From: Hypericum androsaemum
Lineage: Eukaryota > Streptophyta > Magnoliopsida > Malpighiales > Hypericaceae
Assembly (NCBI GenBank): GCA_963995505.1
Contig: OZ023188.1
Coordinates: forward strand, 19,605,912-19,669,911
DNA: 64,000 nucleotides
Direction of reading: 5' to 3'
Positions 22,309 through 32,760 of the stretch are shown here, piece after piece (position 1 is the stretch's first letter; each line of letters opens with the position of its first letter). The translations under genes and the position numbers were made by a program. The notes beneath the pieces are model-generated. The model saw only the letters and a list, made by a program, of their open reading frames with translations. It was not told where the DNA came from and did not search any database.

Positions 22309-23520
22309 GCGTTTGACTTTTTCTCTCTGCTGCTTCTTGTGTGTTACGTTAAGAGGTTATTTCTTATTTGATGATGTACCAAGTCCAGGTGGTGGTGGAG
22401 GACATCAACTAACTAACTAGATAGCTAAGAGGCGAGAAAAGTTCAGTTTTTTTTTTATTTTGAGGGGTGAGAAAAGTTCAGATTGGATATAACATATGTA
22501 TTTATATATAAATATATATGTGATTATTATGGGCTGCGCAAGGAAACAGGGAATGGAAAGAGAATGAAAGAAAGAGAGGTGTTTTGAAGAATTGACCAGG
22601 TTGTTGCTTTCTCCCGGTCTTTACATCTTGTGGTGCTATTTGTGGTCAAAGTCTTCTTCGACGAAAAAGGAAGACGGATATTAAACGATTGATGATAAGT
22701 TATTCTGATTAAGATCTCCCGTATAGATACTAACCAATCTGACTAATTCAAATATCACCAAGCCAAGTCGACTAATTAAAATTCAAACTTTACTATAGTC
22801 TCATGTTAAAAGTAGTACAATTCCATGCTGAGTTGGAAATAGATTGATGTCGGAGTAGAGTGATCCACTTGCGTACGCAACTGCATTGAATTCAAGTAAG
22901 AGAAAAATGGGAATCCAAGCCGAGCGTAGTAGGTGTTTGTTTTTATCTCCCCCGCCTGCCTGCCTGCCAATAATTGCTACCTAAGACACATTCTTCTCCA
23001 GGGAAAAAGTCGAACCATTTCCAAACATGAAGAAAACCTAAAAGAGAGGAAGAAACTTTTAGCATCAACCTCAACAGCATCCCTGATCTGACAAGCATCC
23101 TCTGCTGTCAAAGTATGTAAATGCACCCAACGTGCAAATGACCGGATGGATTGTTCAATACGCTCAAGTAAATCTACTTGAGCATGAATGAGCCGCTGGC
23201 AAAGAGTACCAAGGCAGCAGCGTCTTTGCTATCTTTAACCAAAACAGAACGGCAATGATCATCCATTTGGATCTTGCTCTCTGCTGGATGGCCCCATGCA
23301 TGTCAAGTGCATCGACGCTTTCTCTACTGTATTTACAGAAACCAATAGAATTTTCCCTAGCTAACCAAATTAATGAATCATAGTTTAACTGACGCATCAG
23401 CCCAGAAGAATGTTTTCATAACATATGTAGGAATCCTTTTTATTGGTTGGAGGTCAGGAGAACGTCACGTCACCACTTCAAGTTCCTGACAACATCAGGG
23501 TTTTGTTCGAAGTCTCAGTC
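22309..23520. other. Intergenic region between the kinase and GET1 genes
   Basis: Contains the kinase promoter (22309 up to about 22600) and the GET1 3' UTR and flank (below 23520). AT-rich, with no supported gene or repeat. Confidence 0.5.
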
Positions 23521-25635
23521 TCACTTAACAAATCGACTGATAAATTTGCTAACCCTGGTACAAACGATCAACCAAGGAATAATCCCCACCTGCACAGGGA
23601 GAAAAATTAGGACAATTTCAAGATTCAATTGCTCAAAAGCAGCTATTTCTAGCAGAAAATGTAACATCCTAGAGCCTAGATGCATTCACATGGGCCTATC
23701 AAACATAAGAAATGTAAACAAAGGGACACAGGTCAACATGCACAAAAGTGTTGGAGGTACAATTGTTTTCCATCACTAAATACTTCATCGATTGAAATGG
23801 AGCTGACAGTCTTTGATATTTAAATCGTCATCTCCTAAGTTCGCATATCAAATGGCACGAGTTTGTAGCATGCTACAGGATGACAACAGCAATTATACAG
23901 CTCGCCTACCAGCAAAAGGAAGAGCCGGTAAAGAGTAGCTCCTCTCAAGCACAAATCTTCTGGTATATTTACAATAGAGAGGGGAAAGAACAAAATTCAT
24001 TACCATGATATCATTACTGGAATCCCCTCCAGCCTTCCAAGACAGCAGTTTCCCTGTAGAAATGCCAAGTGTTAATCTCTTCATCTAACCCGGCTATTCC
24101 AAGGCCCCTCTTGGAAACATTGAATTACAGCGGAAAAATTGACAAAAAAAGATAGACCAAAAGCTATTGGGAATATGCTTCAGTACCAAAAGGCTGCACA
24201 AGCTGCTGAGATATAGCCGTAACAGGGGTTCTCCAAAACCAGCAAACAAGAATGAAGTATGTCAAAACCTGCATGAAGAGTTTCCCGTGACCATAATGAA
24301 TGAACAAGTGAAACTTGTGACGACTATGAAATAATAATTACTACCTTGGCAAAAAATGCAATTTTCAGGTACAAATCATAAGACAGATTCACCTCCTTGG
24401 TACGCACTTCTTGATCTGAGTGATTGGCAAACAAATAAGAGCAACATGAGATAAGCTACTAATAACAAATAAAAACAAGCAATCACAAGAGTGGGAAATT
24501 CTAAGAATCACAAACTCTTAATCTCTCTACTCCATCCCTCTCCCCTCCAACACCCACCCACCCCCACAACATCATGAACACACGAAAAAGGTTAAATGAA
24601 TATCCCATGCTCAATATGGCTAAGTACAATGTACAAAAGAGCATCAACATCACTAAGCCATGCCCTTTGACAAGGTGACGAACATTCGTGCACGGTTTGG
24701 GGCACGAGTAAAGGAATGGAGTACAGCTTTGCACATACGGGATCACACACGTCATAAGACCCCCTTTGATATTGATTCATAAACCATCAACTGTGGGAAA
24801 TGGCTTGAAAAAGATGATATATAAATGGCTTACAGTTGGAGAGCTCTTTCTCCTTCGCAGCAGCTACTCTCCTTAGTTTGGCAGCCTGAGCAAATGTTGA
24901 TGGCCTGAACGAAAAGCAAATACAATTCAACGGCCTGCCAACTTTGGAACTTATACACACCAAGGACACAGGAAATGAATAATGCAACAATGTAAGAAAT
25001 AAAGGGTGGAAGGCTGGAAGCAACTATCTCGAGAGGCATCGGACGACACTAATCGAGCTAGTCTGGAACCAAATTTTAGTCTTTAATATATCCTTCTAAT
25101 ACCATATATTTTAAGTGAAAAAAAAATACTAATCGATTCCGGAGTTGTTTTGGTGCGGAATAGAAGGCTGTTTCTAATAAATGAACATAATATTCTTGTA
25201 ATACTAGATAAATTTAATGGGAAAACAATTAAATCAACTTCAAAGTTCTTTTTCTTCCAGACATAAAAATATCCCGTTCCTTTTGGTACAGGAATCGAAA
25301 TACAATCGATCCTTCCCAGTAAGAATGGATTCGTAAACAAAGGGGGTGAGGGAAGAAAGAGAGATACTGACTGAGACAGGGTGCTGGCCTCCCTAAGGAG
25401 CCGCTTGATCTCGGCGCGCAGCTCCACCTCCTTGGGGCTCTTGGAAGACTCCTGCAAAAACAACCGGAACGCTGCGTTTTAATCACCGGGGGAAGATTTA
25501 CTAAAGTGAAGGAGGAGGGGACACGTGTACCTTCTTCAAGTCGTCGAGGTACTTGTAACCGAACTGGAAAGCGACCACGATGAGGAAGATGACCGGAGCA
25601 GCCGTCGACCTCCCTTGTTCTTCCACCTCTCCCAT
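23521..25635 (-). CDS. GET1: GET1 (WRB-like) tail-anchored protein insertion receptor subunit
   Basis: ER membrane subunit of the GET pathway receptor, which takes tail-anchored proteins from the GET3 ATPase. Seven exons on the minus strand: 25635-25531, 25451-25372, 24904-24834, 24415-24345, 24268-24187, 24053-24004, 23589-23521, total 528 nt, 175 residues, near the usual size. TM1 is residues 14-26 ([13 protein letters not shown]). A cytosolic coiled coil follows, with [21 protein letters not shown] and [10 protein letters not shown]2 is FILVCWFW, followed by the conserved RTPV and QQLVQPFG. The last exon gives [12 protein letters not shown], the third hydrophobic segment. If intron 5 is read through, the frame stops after GTEAYSQ at 24164, giving a form without TM3. 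The joined model fits the family better. Confidence 0.88.
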
Positions 25636-27833
25636 CGCGCGCGCTTTTTCTTCTTCTCTGATTTGTTTCTCTAACCGCTTGGTTTCTGTTTGCCAACAAA
25701 CTAGATTGTTCTGTTCTCTTCACCTTTGTTTGTTTGAGTCAACCCCGGGAGCGTGGGCTCTCTCTCTTTTTTTAAGGGATACCTGGGCTTTCTCTGGCCC
25801 GGCCTAAGTCCAAATTTCTCATTTTTTTTAATAATCTTTTTGCTACCCTATTTAGGGGTGACCAAGCTGGCCGGATCGGAAAAACCAGAACCAGATTTTT
25901 TAGGAAATTCAAAAACCGAACTGGACTGGACTCCATTCGGTCTAGTCCGGGTTTAGTTCGACCTAAAATCGGATCTGAGTGCCAAAAATTGAAAAAAATG
26001 GGTTTAGGATCGGACCAAATTCAGACTGGAGTGGACTAGAAATCGAATTTTAGGAATTATATGGACCAGACCGGACTATTTTTTTTGTTTGGTCTGGTCT
26101 GATTTTTTCGGTCTGATTTAGTTCAGTTTAACAATTTTCGGTTTATTTGCTCAATCCTAACCCTATTATTCTTTGGAGTTCGATTAAATATTTGGCATAA
26201 CTGTTTGTGAAGGGAGGCGATTGATAAATCATTATCGTGTGGGGAAAAAAAATTTTAATCGAGGGATGTGCGCGCGAAATGACGGGATCACCCTCGAGAG
26301 TCTATAATAGAAGGGGATTTAACAAATTTTCCCATCTTTGTTTGTAAAAAAAAAGGCACCAACTCAAGGGGCAAATGCGTCAATCCAGGGGATAGCCCCA
26401 CGTTCCACCGTGGAACCATTAGACCACGTACATCAGTTGGCCGAGCCGAGCGCTCGGCCAATATTTAATGAATTAAAAAAACAGAAAAGAAGTGATGAAC
26501 GCTCGGCCAAGCGGATTGGTTGGTCAATTTTTTTTTCAATAATCTAACTATCTAGTTATTTCCACTTGCCATAATATTATTCGTAAAAATAGATTTATTT
26601 GGATAAAATTTGTGTAGTTATAAAAATTGAAGTTATCTTTAACAAAATTAAAATTCTTTTTTTAATATCTATAAAAAATAGAGTCCAATATTGACATATT
26701 TTGATTCACAATTTGTATTCCAATTTTTGACATAACTAAATCATTCGAATATTAATTTCAAACATATTTTTGACATTCTTATACTTCGAATTTGGAGAAG
26801 TCATAAACTAAAAAGTTGTAGATATATGTCCCACCTTCACAAAGCAACTTGAATCAACTCAATTAGACTACGGAATAAAAAGTTGTGGCTCCAAATCGAA
26901 ACTCGTACTCGTAACTCGCTCGACTATTGACTTCAAATATATTTTTGACATTCTTATACTTCGAATTTGGAGAAGTCGTAAACTAAAAAGTTGTAGATAT
27001 ATGTCCCACCTTCAGAAAGCAACTTAAATCAACTCAATTGTACTCCGGAATAAGAAGTTGTGGCTCCCAAATCGAAACTCGTACTCGTAACTCGCTCGAC
27101 TATTGACTTCAAATATATTTTTGACGTTCTTATACTTCAAATTTGGAGAAGTCATAAACTAAAAAGTTATAGATATATGTCACACCTTCACAAAGCAACT
27201 TGAATGTTTAATGACAATATTTAATTATTTTCGAAGTATTTAATCGTGTTATTGAAAACATAATTATTTTCGTAATATATAATTTTAATCTAAACAAATC
27301 AGAGTAGATAATATGTGGATGAGAGAGAAATTAATAATTTATTCTGCGAACTGGGTTGCTGATGTGGGTAGAAAATATGTAAGCGGATTGGATTGGGTAG
27401 GAAAGAGAGAGAAATTAATAATTTATTTCGTGACTTGAATTAGATGGATTGCTGATGTGGGTAGTCTTAGGAGAAACGACCGGTGGATTGTTTATAGGGT
27501 GGAAACACAAAAGGGATCGCGCAAAGCAACAACCAATAAGGAGAGAGGGCGAGGATCGCTGACGTGGCGAAAAGGCATTCGAAATCCCGCCAAAACCAAA
27601 TTGGGGATTTCTGCCCCTCCTCTATTCTATTGTGTACCCCTAAAAAACCCTTGAGCTCCCTCCTCCCTTCGGAAATTAGAAAAAAAGGAAGAGGAAGCGT
27701 CAAACCCTAACCCTATCAACGATCAGGTACCAATTCCCTCTCTACGATTCTGTTTTCTTCGGTTTGATCTTCTCCTTTGAAATGAGGTTCTAACGCCTTG
27801 GCGTGATCGGCTTCCTTGTCGCAGGAAACCGTG
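25636..27833. other. Intergenic region with repeat remnants
   Basis: 25853-26166 starts taggggtgacc and is built of accgaac/ggtctgg variants, ending tcaatcctaacccta; it may be a degraded hAT-like MITE without a clear target duplication. 26746-27205 is the 175-bp tandem repeat. From about 27450 the sequence is the HMGB promoter and leader. Confidence 0.45.
26746..27205. repeat. 175-bp tandem repeat, about 2.6 copies
   Basis: The landmark tgacattcttatacttc begins at 26771 and 26946, with tgacgttcttatacttc at 27122, spacings of 175 and 176 bp. Units carry gaagtcgtaaactaaaaagt and gaaactcgtactcgtaactc. Copies are close to identical. The size is in the satellite-monomer range, but only a short array is present. 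Confidence 0.9.
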
Positions 27834-28938
27834 ATGAAAGGTGCGAAATCGAAGGCTGAACCAGCGAGCAGGTAATTAGGAACATCAGAGCTAAGATCTC
27901 TTTCTCTCGCACCTATTTTTTTTTTCCACTTTCTCTTCTTATTGTGGTGTGTTTTGTTGGTGCTTCAAGGCTGAAGGCGACGAGGACGTCTACGAAGAAG
28001 ACTAAAGATCCTAACAAGCCTAGGAGGCCTCCCAGTGCTTTCTTCGTTTTCATGTACTAGATCTCTCCCGCTCTCTCCGCTTTTATTTTGCTATAATTTT
28101 AGGCGCAGTAGATAATATATGTTTCTCTTTTTGTGGTTGTAGCGTTTATTTTTCTATTATTACTTAGTTCCCCCTTAATTGTTGTCCGTTATTTTTTGTG
28201 TTAATATTTTTATTGTATTAATTTAGGGAGGACTTTAGGAAGACGTTCAAGGAAAAGAATCCCAACAACAAGTCTGTTGCTGTTGTGAGTATTTTTTTCC
28301 TCTGATTTTTTAATTTTCATAGCTAGGATTTTTCTTTTTCTATTTGAATATGCCTTTTTAAATTTTTTAAAAAATGCCTTCATATTTTGGCTATCTGAAT
28401 ATGCCAGATTGGTAAAGCTGGTGGAGCAGAGTGGAAGTCCTTGTCCGACGCTGTGAGTGTTTTCTTTTTTTGAATATAGATTAGGGGATGTGGCTTAGGC
28501 CTTAGGGGGTTTAGAATTCAACTTCTAACGGAGATTCTCGTCTCAATTCAGGACAAAGCACCTTATGTTGCAGTTGCTGAGAAGAGGAAGACCGAGTACA
28601 CTAAGAATCTGGCTGCCCATGAAAAGAAACAGGTGAGCTTTCTAACCCCCGGAAGTTTGTGATTCCAGTAAGGTTAACTTGATATGCTTGCTTCCTTTTG
28701 TTTTTCTCAGTTTTGAAGTTGTTTTAATTGTTGAAATAGGCTAAAGGAGGATATGATGATGATGATGGATCTGACAAGTCAAAGTCTGAGGTGAATGATG
28801 AGGAGGACGAAGAGGTAAGTGTATTGAATCAATATGTATGTGTTTATAATGATCCAAATTTCTTTGGCTTTCTTTTCGTAGTTCTTCTGTCAAACTATGG
28901 TGCTATTTTTTTTGCAGGATGAAGAGGATGATGCGTAG
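27834..28938 (+). CDS. HMGB-type chromatin protein
   Basis: Small nuclear DNA-bending protein. Seven exons: 27834-27871, 27970-28053, 28227-28284, 28408-28452, 28552-28632, 28740-28814, 28918-28938, total 402 nt, 133 residues. A short basic N-terminus precedes one HMG box from DPNKPRRPPSAFFVFM (26-41) through GAEWKSLSD and APYVAVAEKRKTEY to about residue 100. It ends in an acidic tail (EEDEEDEEDDA). This is the plant HMGB2/3/4 layout of one box between basic and acidic flanks. Introns are short and exon phases consistent. The Arabidopsis counterpart may be HMGB4 or HMGB2/3; the sequence alone does not decide. Confidence 0.92.
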
Positions 28939-29627
28939 ATACTAGGTAGGTGTTGCAGGGAGTGGAGCATGATGGTGTAGATTCTCATTGTTAGAACATG
29001 ACAACCGGTGGTTCTTGATTAGTTCCGTCTTTTCCAGATTACGTATGGCTACTTAGCTTAGGAGATAAACAAAAGAATGGGATCCCTTGTTAGGCTCCTT
29101 GGATTAGCTCTCACATGCTACTGTACTTAAAAGTAACATGGTTACCGTTGACTTCTGTCTATGTTTAAGCGTTTTGTATTTTGACTAATAGCCTGCCCTG
29201 TGTTTCTTTTTTCTAATCTATGTATCTTGCTGTTGTGTTTCATTTTGTTGTTTGAATTTTGCTGGTTGGATTCTTCTCTGGCATATGTGCGTTCTTTATC
29301 TGGTCTTTTCAAGCTGGATGATAACATGAGATCTTAGATCTCATGTCAACTGGCCTGGCAGTATTAATATCAGAGCTATTTATTGTTATGGCTTATGTCT
29401 TGTGATAAGGCATTGAGGTTACTGATGGGGAATCGTCTGTTTGATAATGTCAGTGAAAGTATATGAATTTGATTTGGCTTGTTGCCATGGTGTATAATAA
29501 AAACAATAGACAAGCCATTTTTGGTGTGTTGAACTCTTATCTGAAGAAATGATGGGGGCTTGTATTATATAGGTATTTTGTGGTTTGAAACTTTATAGTT
29601 GGTCCACGCCACCACCGTATCCTTTCC
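28939..29627. other. 3' flank of the HMGB gene
   Basis: 3' UTR and downstream sequence, T-rich, with no further gene. The 9-bp target duplication of the next element ends the stretch. Confidence 0.5.
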
Positions 29628-29713
29628 AGGTTATTTTCCGCAGTGGTATTGAAAATTATGACAATTCCGAAAATGGAGTTGTCAGTTAAAGTATTCCTTG
29701 TCTGGGGTTGGTT

Positions 29714-29853
29714 AGAAATCGCACAAAATATTGCGGTTTTGATTTGCAAAGAAACTGCACAAAATTGTGTGGTTTTGATTTGCAAAGAAACCGCACAAAA
29801 TATTGCGGTTTTGATTTGCAAAGAAACCGCACAAAATTGTGCGGTTTTTAGCA
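29714..29853. repeat. 36-bp tandem array in left arm
   Basis: Four units of the form gaaaccgcacaaaattgtgc + ggttttgatttgcaaa. Units alternate between a ttgtgcgg and a tattgcgg centre. Because 36 is a multiple of three the array reads as an open frame, which is not evidence for coding. Confidence 0.9.
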
Positions 29854-30397
29854 AAAATGCACTTTTTTGTGTGGTTTCTTGCACAAGCTGAACATTTGGC
29901 TCCGGTTATCGGCTCGGCTCGTTGTCTACTTTTTTTTCTGATTATTTGAAAAAAATTGTAATTATCTCGATTATTTGTAATGTTTATCTATATTTTCGGT
30001 ATTTATAATAATCTTGAACCCTTCCTTATATACATTTTCTCTGTACATCGAATAAAAATGCATCTTTTTTTGCGTTTTAAGTTTTTAATGTGAACGTAAT
30101 TGTCCATGTTTATTGTACGTATTCGCGAGCATGTCATGGACATATAATTTTCTTTTAAGCATCTGAAGGAATCAAATGCCATACTACTCCATCTATTTTT
30201 AGCTAAAAAAGATGTGCTTTTATTCGAGGTATAGAGAAAATTTATATACAGAAGGGTTCAAGATTATGACAAATATCGAAAATAAAGATAAACATTACAA
30301 ATAATCGAGATAATTACAATTTTTTTCAAATAATCAGAAAAAAAAGTAGACAACGAGCCGAGCCGATAACCGGAGCCAAATGTTCAGCTTGTGCAAG

Positions 30398-30526
30398 AAA
30401 CCGCACAAAAAAGTGCTTTTTTGCCAAAAACCGCACAATTTTGTGCGGTTTCTTTGCAAATCAAAACCGCACAATTTTGTGCGGTTTCTTTGCAAATCAA
30501 AACCGCAATATTTTGTGCGATTTCTA
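30398..30526. repeat. 36-bp tandem array in right arm (inverted copy)
   Basis: Three units in inverted orientation to the left array. The unit number differs by one from the left arm, showing that the arrays changed size after the arms formed. Confidence 0.9.
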
Positions 30527-30878
30527 ACCAACCCCAGACAAAGAATACTTTAACTGACAACTCCATTTTCGGAATTGTCATAATTTTCAATACCACTGCG
30601 GAAAATAACCCATCCTTTCCGGCAGGAATTTTTCAAACAATTGTTGTTAGGTGAACATTTCCTTTCCTGTGTCAGGTCAGGTGTATCCTCTAACCTGTAT
30701 TTTGTATGCAATTGAAGGTCGTGAAATGCTTCAAAATTGCGTTTTATTCTCTCCTACTTGTGTAATATTCTAATACTCGGATGTATGGAAATTTGTGCTC
30801 TCATTTGTCCAACCAGAATATAGTTTATTATTTCCTACCTAACCTATGTAATACTTGGAAGGATTGATATATTATCTT

Positions 30879-31510
30879 GGGAAAAGTACCATTTGAGTCC
30901 TGTGGTTTACATCGATTTTGCGATATGATCCTGAAATTTAGAAACGACTTTTTTGGTAGTTGTGGTTTCACATTTTTTGCGACAGAGGTTCGGAAAGGCC
31001 CCCAAGCCAAAAAATAGTTCCAGACCTGGAAATGACGTGCCGATAAGCTTTTAGCAGCAATTGGAAGTGGTGAAGTTAGTCTCGGTCTCGCAGTTCCCAT
31101 TCCAGGAAGTGGGGACTGGTCCTATCCCGACGTCGATGAAGCTCTGGCTCTTCGGCCAGACGCCGGTGTCGAGGACCCCAATGACAACGTCCCCGACGGA
31201 AAGATTGTAAAAGGGGATTTTTTTTTGTTATTTAAAGGATTGAAAAAGATTAAAAAATAAGTGATTAAAATAGATATTTTATTTTGTATGACATGTCAGC
31301 ATTTCAAGGCTAAAAATTCCCAATGTGGCAGGCCACCTCATCGTCGGACGACGTCGTTTTCAGGTCCGGAGCTATTTTTTGGCTCAGGGGCCTTTCTGAG
31401 CCTCTGTCACAAAAAAGGTGAAACCACAACTACCAAAAAAGTCGTTTCTAAACTTCAGGATCATATTGCAAAATTGGTGTAAACCACAGGACTCAAATGT
31501 TACTTTTCCC
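30879..31510. mobile_element. Pack-MULE carrying a subtilase gene fragment
   Basis: A 632-bp element with inverted arms of about 160 bp (30879-31038 and 31350-31510), beginning gggaaaagtaccatttgag on each end with small differences. It is flanked by a perfect 9-bp duplication tattatctt (30870-30878 and 31511-31519), as for Mutator-like elements. The interior is not transposase but a fragment of a subtilisin-like protease gene (separate entry), which makes this a Pack-MULE. Confidence 0.9.
31036..31200 (-). pseudogene. Captured subtilisin-like serine protease fragment
   Basis: The minus strand from 31200 reads GDVVIGVLDTGVWPKSQSF, then GPVPTSWNGNCE, NFTTSNC and, after a stop codon, KLIGT. This is the start of the peptidase S8 domain of plant subtilases, and the Asp of DTG is the catalytic Asp. 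The His and Ser regions are absent. An in-frame stop lies before KLIG. The fragment fills the middle of the Pack-MULE and has no intron. It cannot make a protease; any role would be as an RNA. Confidence 0.88.
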
Positions 31511-31814
31511 TATTATCTTCACATATACGAAAATGGAGAAAGAGCACATTGGTTGGTTGAGGGAGAGTTGTGGTAGCACCAATTGGCGTGAGCTGTTAGT
31601 GCCGTGGTACAACCCGACTCAACCCACACAACACATGTTTGCTTTCTTCCTCGCTACATTACACTAGACGCCTATTTAAGTTGGGTGTTCGAGATTTCTA
31701 CTCACCAATTTGAGATCCCTCTCTGTCATCCTTGGTGATCGCAGAAGTTGGTAGATGATGACAATTGACGTTAATCATCATTCATTTGCTTGCTCATCAT
31801 AACTTTTATTTTTA

Positions 31815-32164
31815 GGGTAAATTACCCCCTAGTCCCTGGTATTTGGTCATCCTCTCTCTCGGGTCCCTGCATTTTCAAAAATGATTTTACCGTCTCTCGA
31901 CTTTGGTTTTAGAAACTCTCGGGTCCCAGGCTGACGTCAGCACCCTTTTTTTTGAGTTTTTGTCAAAAAAGAAAAAAACTTATCATCTTCAAGGGTATTT
32001 TGGTCATTTTCCTTGACAAAAAATTAAAAAAATGGGTGCTAACGTCAGCCAGGGACCCGAGAGTTTGTAAAACCAAAGTCGGGGGACGGTAAAATTATTT
32101 TTGAAAATGCAGGGACCCGATGGACAGAAAGACCAAATACCAAGGATTAGGGGGTAATTTATCC
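31815..32164. mobile_element. Third long-TIR element, MULE-like MITE
   Basis: A 350-bp inverted repeat. The left end is GGGTAAATTACCCCCTAGTC and the right end, inverted, is GGATAAATTACCCCCTAATC. Arms of about 130 bp surround an A/T-rich centre. Flanking ttattttta and tattcttta agree at only 6 of 9 positions, so a target duplication is likely but degraded. No coding sequence. Confidence 0.75.
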
Positions 32165-32760
32165 TATTCTTTATCACTCGATGATATGGTCTCCTTGGCC
32201 CATAACTAGGTCGAGTCTGACTATGTTTGAGAAGATGGGTTGGGCATAAGAGGGCCCATTACTGACCCAAATTACATATAGTTGAGAGGCGGAGGTGGTG
32301 GTATTGTATGCCCTCGCTCACTTAGAGCGAAAAAGATGGGGTGGGGATAAAATAAGTACACATAGTAAAAAGGAATGGATGAGCAAGAAATAAGTAAGAG
32401 TTAAATAAATAATGAAGACTAATTAATTAACTAAATTAGATTATATAAGTGGGATGTGGTGGTGGGGTGGGGCCCACGTTGGAATTGGGTGGTTTGAATT
32501 TTTTTTTAAAATAAGTAAAGTATCATTTGCCTCAAAAGAACCAATCAAGATTGATTACACCATTGGTACCAAATGTACCCCACCTTAGGTACCAGATAAC
32601 ACACATCAAAAGTACTACAATAATATGCGATATCTGAGTACAAGTCCAAGGCAACACTAAAAGAATATCACCATATCTAAACCAAAGTGAACCAAATGTA
32701 TACCTAAATATACACCTAATATAAGGCAAAACCTATCCCAACTACCTTCAATTACCGTGG
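32165..32760. other. Intergenic region
   Basis: AT-rich sequence with no supported feature. A small minus-strand frame at 32532-32729 has no recognisable domain. Confidence 0.5.

Larger units (their letters stand above)
29628..30611. mobile_element. Foldback-like MULE with about 0.4-kb inverted arms
   Basis: A 984-bp element flanked by a perfect 9-bp duplication atcctttcc (29619-29627 and 30612-30620), the Mutator-superfamily size. The arms, 29628 to about 30075 and about 30203-30611, are inverted copies. Their outer 100 bp (ggttattttccgcagtgg...) differ at only about two positions; the inner parts are more diverged. Each arm contains a 36-bp tandem array, with four units on the left and three on the right. 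Several units themselves hold a hairpin (aaccgcacaa / ttgtgcggtt). No transposase is present, so movement would need a helper. Confidence 0.9.

Noticed and set aside
26385..26440. tRNA-like stretch with paired arms
   Set aside because: Some self-complementarity (ccacgttccaccgtggaa), but no cloverleaf with conserved TTC loop and acceptor stem could be built.
29537..29891. Open frames with repeated ICKETAQN-type peptides
   Set aside because: Produced by the 36-bp array of the foldback element. The inverted copy gives the same frame on the other strand.
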